NCBI RefSeq assembly: GCF_963583255.1
Contig: NC_084807.1
Span: 833,872 to 897,871 of the forward strand
DNA length: 64,000 bases
Direction: 5' to 3'
Origin: Pyrus communis
Taxonomy: Eukaryota > Streptophyta > Magnoliopsida > Rosales > Rosaceae
Shown here: positions 56,756 to 64,000 of the stretch, piece after piece
Numbering within the stretch: position 1 is the stretch's first letter
Layout of the letters: each line of letters opens with the position of its first letter
Made by a program: the position numbers and the translations under genes
The notes under the pieces: model-generated
Seen by the model: only the letters and a program-made list of their open reading frames with translations
Databases searched by the model: none
What the model was told of the DNA's origin: nothing

Positions 56756-58120
56756 ATATAATATGGGAAATTTTATTTAAACCCATGTAACCTATTTCTA
56801 CACCCAACTTACTCATTGCATCCATTTGATTTTTAACTAAACTATTAATATCTCTTTAAACCCAAATTTATTACCTATTATACCCCCATAAACCCAATTC
56901 AATATGTAGATTTTTCTTTTCACCCATTTGATTTTTAACTATCTTTACTCTGTCTGGAAACGGACACTGAAAATTGGGGTGTGAATTCAGCTATGGCTGA
57001 CAACAAGACTGACACTTTTATACATTTTTATACTGAAAATTTGGGTGTGAATTCAGCCATTGCAGGCAGCTACAGAAAAAAGAAAAACAGCGCAAAAGAT
57101 GGAAAGGACGAAAGAGAAGGTGGTGGTGGTGGTAGAGACGGATCGCTGCACGTGAATTGGGAAGAAGCATTGAATTGGAGCAGGAGCTATGCAGGTGCAG
57201 GGACTCCTCCTTCGAATCGATTTCAACATGGCTTCTAATATTAATTGAAACACTTTCTTTTTTTTTTTTTCTTTTTTTTTTTTTCTTTTTTTTTTTTTTT
57301 TAGGGTCTCTGCCTTGACACGCCACCCAGAACGGACAGATAGAAAGAGAGAGACTTAACAAGAAGACAAATGGGGTCATGAGAAAGAGGAAGGAGATGAG
57401 TGAGCTTTTTTTGGTATTTTTCTACAGGGGGGACTGGGACAGCTTTTGAGCTCATCGACACCCTCAACAACTTTGGCTCCGAGATGAAATTAAAATGTTG
57501 ATGTAACTTGTGGGAGGATTTCAACATAGAAATATGAGTGTGTAATCCACACCAAAAGTCTGAAAAGGGTAACTAGAAAAAGGGATTGTGGGACAAGAAG
57601 TTAGATTTGAACTGAAAGTTCCAACCCCTTTTTAATGTTTCGTGTTTGTTTTCCATCTTGTTTCTGGCTGCAACTTCCCTCACCAGAATCAATTACATTT
57701 CTTGTCTGTTCAACCGTACCCTTCCAAACTCCAAAGCATAATCCAGATCGCTGATCCCCGATCCCCGTCATTAACATATATCAAATGGAACTATATATAC
57801 ACACACACACACACGCATGTGTGATCAATTGGTTGCATGTATTCGAAGAAACATTAATCATGTTTATTGATATTTCCCCAATCTTTTAAATTATTAATTG
57901 TTTTTCTTAAGAGAAAGTGATGCCATCTACATTTTTTTGTTAATATGTCATCTACACAATAAATGTTTGGGTTTATTGATAAATATGAGTTTTATTGTTA
58001 ATTTCATTTTGTACTTAATAGTAATTATACAATAAGGTAAAATAAAAAATTAACATTTAAAATTTAAATGAGGTGTAGAAAAAGATTAAATGGGTTTAAA
58101 TAAAATTTCTCATATAATAT
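56756..58120. mobile_element. Non-autonomous Mutator-like element (1347 bp), perfect 9-bp duplication
   Basis: The element 56765-58111 begins GGGAAATTTTATTTAAACCC and its reversed end begins GAGAAATTTTATTTAAACCC; similarity continues through a TTTCTACACC word. ATATAATAT flanks both sides (56756-56764 and 58112-58120). There is no transposase. The middle (about 56980-57530) is GC-richer than the arms and holds frames on both strands, including a minus-strand MLKSIRRRSPCTCIAPAPIQ segment followed by a hydrophobic stretch. It may be a captured gene piece (Pack-MULE). A CT-rich poly-T run lies at 57256-57301. Confidence 0.88.
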
Positions 58121-58340
58121 CGCCATATGATCGACTCTCTACGTCGTTTATGGCCGTGGAGGAGCACATCTCGTCCTTACAGACTCCATAATCTCTTGTT
58201 AGGCAGGCATTGGTGGAAAAATAATTTCCATTAGGAGCCCAGATCTTGGCATTTGTTGTCTGATCCACAGCATGAAATAATAGCTCCTTTGTACTACCAA
58301 ATATACACACACACACACACAGCAAACTTAACTTCCCATC
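58121..58340 (-). pseudogene. Unrecognised exon-like fragment bordering the Mutator-like element
   Basis: On the minus strand, after an AG at about 58296, an open stretch reads TKELLFHAVDQTTNAKIW, then NYFSTNACLTRDYGVCKDEM and DVESRSYGD, ending in the element's target duplication. Upstream at about 58395-58425 are AAACCCTAACCCTAACCC-type telo-box motifs, common in plant promoters and leaders. I do not know the family. The Mutator-like insertion lies directly at its 3' side and may have broken it. Confidence 0.35.
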
Positions 58341-58582
58341 CAAACTCATGTTTTTTTGTAAATCTCCATAAGACGGGCAAAAAGAGGGGAGAGAGGTCAG
58401 GGTTAGGGTTAGGGTTTTCCGCAACAGAGTGTTGATTGGAGGGAGAACTGACAAAACACAGTCCAATGAGTTTTTCTAAATATAAAAATTAGAAAAATTT
58501 TAAAATTCATTCAGCGCATGCATGAGTGACCGATTTCCAAGACGCTAGTATTTCAATATGTGCCTAATTGGATAAAATGTCC

Positions 58583-58905
58583 TCTAATCGGTAAATAGCC
58601 CATGTGGCAAAATATTAGGATTTAAGGCCTTGTGACGTAATTCGTTAATAAATTTAGTTTAAAAATTATTTTTCCGTTAAATATAAGGTTAAAAAAGTAC
58701 TTTAATGTGCAACATGAGGGTTGAAATCCTTTTTTTTTTTTACCATGGGGCTATCTTCCGATTCCCTTACCCCGTGCACATTAAAGTACATTTTTACCCT
58801 TGTACTTAACAGAAAAATAATTTTTGAACTAAATTTACTTACGGACTACACCACGAGAATTTAGATCTTAATTTTTTTACCACGAGACTATCTTTCGATT
58901 ATCGT
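58583..58905. mobile_element. MITE with long inverted arms (about 320 bp)
   Basis: The arms contain TAATAAATTTAGTTTAAAAA and GTTAAAAAAGTACTTTAATG on the left, and their inverted partners GTGCACATTAAAGTACATTT and TTTTTGAACTAAATTTACTT on the right, around a T-rich centre. No coding sequence. Confidence 0.75.
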
Positions 58906-59220
58906 ATCATCACAAAGATCATTTATGTGATTAGGCCTTCAATATATCATGATGTTTCAAAATTCTTCTTTCTTGTAATATCCTTAAGGAAGGCTTTTTG
59001 TCTAGTCAGCGTAGGAAAGCAAGTAGGAGTCACAATCCGTATGAGTAAGGTTCACCAACGTATATGGGTTCAATCTCTATTAAGAAGTAGGTACAAATAG
59101 ATGGTAACAATAATATTTTGAATCCCCACAGACAACGGTGGCATCACGGCTCCAAGCCAAACCTCTTTCTCCTTTCTACCATAAAAGAATGTATACATTA
59201 TTTCTCCTTTCTTCCAATAC

Positions 59221-59318
59221 CGTCCATCCCACCCTCAAATACAATCCTCCCGACCCTCCTTTTTTGAGTCGTCCATCCCACCCTCAAATACAATCCTCCC
59301 GACCCTCCTTTTTTGAGC
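59221..59318. repeat. Two tandem copies of a 49-bp unit
   Basis: Unit 1 is 59221-59269 and unit 2 is 59270-59318, starting CGTCCATCCCACCCTCAAAT and ending CCTCCTTTTTTGAG. They are identical as far as I can read. A fragment (CCCGACCCTCCTTTTAGAGC) recurs at about 59475. Confidence 0.9.
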
Positions 59319-59329
59319 ACATGCATATT

Positions 59330-59475
59330 TTTCTACTAAATGGAGGGAGAGTTCGGCTAAGTCACACAGTGGCAGTCTAATTTGGTATCGAATTCAGCAT
59401 CCACGAGATTCGAACCTAAGACCTCTCGCTTCAAAGTGAAAAGGAATATTACCCAACCGTAGTACTGAGTAGCCC
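59330..59475 (-). mobile_element. SINE-like or tRNA-related repeat
   Basis: On the minus strand AGGTCTTAGGTTCGAATCTC contains a GGTTCGAATC polymerase-III B-box, preceded by AAGCGAGAGG and followed by GTGGATGCTGAATTCGATAC. This wording is typical of dispersed tRNA-derived repeats of plants. The ends are not clear. Confidence 0.45.
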
Positions 59476-60720
59476 CGACCCTCCTTTTAGAGCAACCATA
59501 ATTTCATTACTTCAAAACGTCAATAAAATACATAATTAAGAGCCATATAGAAGAAGAAGTTGGCTCACAAAAAACCTCATACAGCAAAACAAATACAAAG
59601 ACGGACCCGATTTCTCTCAATAGGATAGAAAATTATTTATTTAGCTTGAACGCGTGAAGAATTGAAAATAATCTAACAATTATAGCCCGACATTTGTATA
59701 CTTTACTTCCTAAACATGTTGGTATTAAAATGAAGTAATTAATCCCACGTTAAAATTTCCACAGTAATGCTAAAGAGATTTTTTCAAAAGTGAGACTTTT
59801 TATGAACTTGTTGTCACCTCATATTTTTTGCATTATGTTTTATAATGTTGAGACATAAATTGACGTTACATTATAAGGTGCCAAAAAGTTCATGGAGAGT
59901 CTCCTTAGCATTCTCATAATTTCATTAGTCGTTTTTTTGGCCTCACTAACTTTCATTGTATTGAACTGCACTACTTATTAATGTAATCATGTGTTTGTTA
60001 AGTGCATGGACTAAGTTAAATGGACAAAAGGGGACAAGTATGCTGCGTGGGCTAACTCCCTCGCTAGCAAGACCAGTTGAGAACCATGAGACACGTGGAC
60101 CAGGTCCCTCACGTCTCTCTCTGCTCTATGTTTTCACAAACGCCGAGAGCCACCCTCGTTCCCCCTCGCCAATTCCCCCTCCCCCTCCTCTCTTTCTCCT
60201 CCCTTTTTTCTCGTTTTGCTCCGCCGAGATCCGGTTCTCCTCAACCCGATCCGATTGGCACCCAATAACCCCTTTGACGAGTTTGTTCACCCACAAGGCC
60301 TGCCAAGAGCTCAACATCTCGAAAATCGTCCTCTCGGATCTTCCGAACCCGGATCCGGACCTCTTCAAAGTCGGGTTCCTCCTTCTCTTTGCCAACTGCC
60401 TCCAGCCGCTCAAGATCTACATGAACGTCAAATCCATTATAATCTTTTCTTTAAAAATAACCAGAGGGGTATAATTCAAAATTACAACATTTCTCAATAT
60501 TATTACTATTAGGTGAAATAACACTACACTAGAAGCTTCCATCTTTATTCTTTCTTTTTGGCCTCCCTCTTTAAAATGATATTTTTCTTTAAAGTAATTC
60601 AAATTAGTGAGAAATTCAAACTCAATACGATAATTACGTACACGTAAAACAAAAACCATAGAAAGAGAGTGTGCCAGAAATAGCAGTAGCAGTAATAACT
60701 ATTTCGTATATAAAACGGCC
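59476..60720 (+). other. Intergenic DNA with a possible gene fragment at about 60000-60480
   Basis: A plus-strand frame (59989-60474) ends with protein-like wording: LFTHKACQELNISKIVLSDL, then LFKVGFLLLFANCLQPLKIY. The stretch is GC-rich with a CT-rich leader (60155-60235). It stops after MNVKS in AT-rich DNA. No family recognised; it may be a truncated gene. The remainder is AT-rich without features. Confidence 0.35.
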
Positions 60721-61511
60721 AAAACTTATAGGAAATTTGGAAATATAACCAAAATTTGAACCTTATGTAGAATTATAATCAGAATTTTAATTTTATGATA
60801 ATTACAACCAAAAGTTGATTAAAAGTACTAATATATCCTTAATGTTAGGGTTTCTCACAACAACCAAAATCCAACTTATAAGATTGCAGATTTGAATATA
60901 GTTGGAGATTTAAACTATATTCAGATGTCTACGATCTTTAACTATACATTTAGATATCTACAACCTTTAAACCATAATGAAAGCATGAATTAAAACAGAG
61001 TAAAACATAAATTAAGACTAAATAAATATACCACGGAAAATCTTCCAGGGGCCAGTGTGAAGTAAAACATTTTTTTCGAGCATAACTCTCAATGTGATGG
61101 GGAGGGAATCATCCTCCACTCGTAGTCCTTGCCTCCATGCTGCTTATGGAGTCAAATTTTGTTTGGCCACCAAAATCTCTAATTCTTGCAAAGGCATAGA
61201 AAGGATACGGCAAAAATGTTGCTGGTTTTGTTTTTTTATTCATGCTTTCATTGTGCAGAAATTCGGAAGGTTGCAGGAAGTTGTTCAAAAGTTGCAGAGA
61301 ATAATGAAAACAAAAAGGCAATAGAGATTAATTCCTCATTATAAGGTTGTTTAAAGGTTGTGTTTTGCTTGTTGTGAGAAACGCTAATATTTAGGATATA
61401 TTAGTACTTTTACATCAAATTTTAGTTATAATTATCATAAAATTAAAACAGTGGTTATAACTCAACATTGGGTCTAAAATGTGTTATTTTTCCAAATTTC
61501 CCAAAACTTAT
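60721..61511. mobile_element. TIR element of 773 bp with perfect 9-bp duplication
   Basis: The element 60730-61502 begins AGGAAATTTGGAAATATAAC; its reversed end begins GGGAAATTTGGAAAAATAAC. The arms stay similar for about 130 bases (CATAAAATTAAAA, AAAAGTACTAATATATCCT, GTTTCTCACAACAA words in inverted order). AAAACTTAT flanks both sides (60721-60729 and 61503-61511). A central GC-richer part at 61085-61325 is unrelated to the arms and could be captured DNA. No transposase. Confidence 0.85.
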
Positions 61512-61895
61512 TATACGACAAAGGGCAGAGAGAGAGAGAGTGACTGTAATTTATTTATTTACTTATTTATTCTCCTTTCCTTTTCAACACATTTTCCTCC
61601 TCCGGTGGTGAACCTCGGTGATCCGTTCGTCTTCCCGCTCGAACCATCTCCACCGTCCCAACCCCGGAGGAACATCCCCAACCACCACCGCCACTACCAC
61701 CTTCTTCCCCATTCCACAATTCCGATTACCATTCCTTTCAGACCAAAAACAAAAAAAAAAAGGGAAAAAAAAAACACACGAATTCCTATCTCATCGGAAT
61801 TGAATTTTTTTGCACAACGTATACACATACATTGTACGCATATGTTGTTGTATATGATTTGAGAAAATTGAGAAGTGTGACTGAAGAAAAAAAAG

Positions 61896-63332
61896 ATGGG
61901 TGTGATTTCAAGGCAAGTGTTCCCTGTTTGTGAAAGTCTGTGTTTCTTCTGTCCGGCATTGCGTGCGAGATCACGGCATCCCGTCAAACGGTACAAGCAG
62001 ATGCTCGCCGAGATATTTCCTCGCTCTCCGGTGTGATCTCTTTTATTTACATTTTTATTATTGTTGGGGTTATTTTAATTAATGTCTAATTGAATATTAA
62101 GTTTATGGTGCAAAGTTAAAAAAAAAGAAGAAAAAGAACCATGTAAATTGTATACTGAACCAATGTGGGGCGTTTTGGTTATTGGAATTTGAGGATCTTG
62201 TGAAAAATTGGTAACTTGTGTCGCAAGAAACGAGCAATTTTCTCTTTATTATTCACTATATAATGAGTCAGATAATATGATGAAGCCTTCTGTGAGTTAC
62301 ACTGTCAAATTTACGGTTCTTATCGTGTTACCAGAGTGTTATCCAAAAATTGTTCACAATTTGGTGTTTACATTTCCCATTTTTTTCCTCCTTTAAAATG
62401 AATTCGTCACAATTTTGTAATCGGTCTTTTTGTTTAATTAGGTTTTGAACACAACTGGTATGTATGTAAAGTTTTTTTTTTATTTTTTATGTTTGTTCCT
62501 TCAGTTGTGTTATTGGAACATTTCTTTCCTATTTTGTTAGGATGAAGAACCGAATGAGCGCAAGATCAGTAAACTATGTGAATATGCTTCAAAAACTCCT
62601 CTTCGTATTCCAAAGGTGCCACCTCTGCTCATTGTATAAAATGTGGTTCACCTTGCTGCCATGAACTTAAGCGATACTGTAATGTCAAAATTGGTGTATC
62701 CTCGTGCATGCAGCTGCTGATTTAAGTTGATTTGGGTGAAGGCCATTGTGGAATTTAGTAACGGTAATATTGATGTGGAAGTTTTCTTTTGGTTTGGAGG
62801 ACCGTTGTTTATTAGGGCGGTTATCATTAACAACTACACCAAATTGAACTGGATAAAGTAACTTGGGATAGGCCAATTTGTACGAGGCATTAGTGTAGTG
62901 TCAGAATCTGAGATTAACTGAAACACGATACCTCTCATGTTTTGACTAAGATGATGAAGAATGATAGTTAAATGTGCGTACAAACTTAATTATGGAAAGC
63001 AATAACATTTAACTTTGAAATATGCTAAACATAAGGGATTAATTGTGTTTAAATGGTTCCTTATCTTTTAATTTTCGTCTGGCCTATCGTTGATTTTTTA
63101 TCTGTTAAATAATGTTTATTCATTTTCTTGACCTTTCAGGTTATATAGATTTTATTTTACTTTGCATTTGTGTATTCTTTTGTCACGTTGATATATTTTC
63201 AAAATTTATAATTTAGATCACAACTACTCTGGAGCAACGGTGTTACAAGGATTTGAGGACTGAAAATTTTCACTCTGTGAAAGTCGTCATGTGTATCTAC
63301 CGGAAGCTGTTGGTCTCTTGTAAGGAGCAAAT
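61896..63332 (+). CDS. EFR3 / SEMI-ROLLED LEAF2-like protein, first three exons
   Basis: Exons 61896-62030, 62541-62615 and 63217-63332 (ending in phase 2) encode MGVISRQVFPVCESLCFFCP, ALRARSRHPVKRYKQMLAEI, DEEPNERKISKLCEYASKTP and TLEQRCYKDLRTENFHSVKV. This is the N-terminus of plant SRL2/EFR3-like ARM-repeat proteins. In EFR3, N-terminal cysteines are palmitoylated and recruit PI4-kinase to the plasma membrane; cysteines at 12, 16 and 19 and the basic patch fit that. The family protein is about 1000 aa, so most of the gene is missing here. A possible next acceptor near 63647-63649 leads to a stop within about 30 codons in either frame. Either the next true exon is beyond 64000 or the gene is truncated. 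Confidence 0.8.
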
Positions 63333-64000
63333 GTGAGTTTTTTAGTTCACAATACATGTGAATGAATTATAAAGGTTATTGCCTAGTATGATCCTGTCTT
63401 CGGATTCTGAAACATTATTGAGAAACGCTAGAGCATGTGCGGATTTTTACTATGGACAAATGCACCATCCACGGTTACTTGAGCAAACTTTAGAACTTAA
63501 ACAAGTCAATCCACATTAGAAAACTAAGGCACTAATTTTTGAAGCTTGGGTTTTACATGTATTATGTCCAAATTGTGAACGAGCATCGGTGGGTTTCTAC
63601 TTTCTCAACTTATCTTCTCATATGTGCTGACTTTGCCAAACATGCAGAGTAAATATGTTGGACGACATGGAGCATCTGTGGCCAAATCAGGCCAAACGAA
63701 TGTCTGAATATCCTGCTCTGGCATCATGTTACAGTTAGAACATCCAGAATAAAATCATGTGACAATAAGTGGAGAGGCCTGTGATTATAGAGTGCAAGGT
63801 GCAGAATGTCCAATGTAGACTTTATGTTTACAACACAAACGATGCTTTTGATTGGTTGAGTAGATTTGGCAAGCCTAAGGTTTATCTACTCTGATACAAT
63901 GCGTAGAATGGTTAATGTAGAAAGTTTGTTGAGAGCACAGACAATACTTTTTATAGGTTGACATAGATAGATTTGGCATGAGGTGAATTAACTGAAAATT
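63333..64000. other. Sequence after exon 3 of the EFR3-like gene
   Basis: Probably intron. A candidate exon at 63648-63739 (CATGCAG acceptor) gives NMLDDMEHLWPNQAKRMSEY and stops soon after. This wording is not what I expect of the EFR3/SRL2 family at this point. Confidence 0.35.

Noticed and set aside
57053..57379. 108-codon minus-strand frame as a functional gene
   Set aside because: It includes a poly-Lys run from a poly-T tract and sits inside a Mutator-like element; at most it contains a captured fragment.

Overview
The window is nuclear DNA of a dicot plant, and the apple/pear side of the Rosaceae is my best guess. The genes are intron-rich with GT/AG borders and chloroplast-type leaders. 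The non-genic DNA is AT-rich and full of LTR retrotransposons and MITEs. There is also a complete Cassandra-type TRIM element, a family well known from Rosaceae. No bacterial-style operon, CRISPR array or organelle genome signal was seen.

Left part (1-9165). A 565-codon gene on the minus strand (exons 8955-9165, 8047-8390, 6771-7913; a PAAT/C10orf88-like protein is my best guess) is interrupted at its 3' end by a decayed Ty1/copia element. The gene's last codons and stop lie inside the copia LTR (6406-6783). The copia element is itself cut at 2271 by another LTR-type repeat that runs off the left edge.

Middle-left (9166-28000) is transposon territory. Two unrelated TIR elements are stacked at one 9-bp target. 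A degenerate coding-like tandem duplication follows. A palindromic G-box minisatellite is split by a very young 9.6-kb non-autonomous gypsy-type retrotransposon (13623-23214). Its two 2208-bp LTRs seem to differ at only two positions, its TSD is perfect, it keeps a gag-like ORF but no reverse transcriptase, and it carries an antisense 226-aa coiled-coil ORF. Next come a second tandem repeat, a MITE and the Cassandra TRIM (26313-26952) with 5S rRNA-derived LTRs.

Right half (28455-64000) is gene-rich. In order: an RlmN-type radical-SAM RNA methyltransferase (minus, 10 exons); a U5 snRNA gene with USE, TATA and 3' box (plus); a DusA-type tRNA-dihydrouridine synthase (minus, 12 exons); a TAB2/ATAB2 chloroplast translation factor (plus, 5 exons); an 877-aa PHD-finger protein (minus, 13 exons); a CHX28-like cation/H+ exchanger (minus, 4 exons); and the first three exons of an EFR3/SEMI-ROLLED LEAF2-like protein (plus), running toward the right edge. 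Several TIR/MITE elements with 9-bp target duplications (Mutator-type) sit between the genes.

Functionally, RlmN, U5 and Dus form a run of RNA-processing and RNA-modifying genes, and TAB2 acts in plastid translation. The genes are independent transcription units. The most unusual items are the young gag-only retrotransposon with its antisense ORF, the shared 9-bp target site of two tandem TIR elements, and a 169-codon ORF inside a Dus intron. Exon coordinates were worked out by hand from splice sites and reading frame, and each multi-exon model keeps an open frame throughout.
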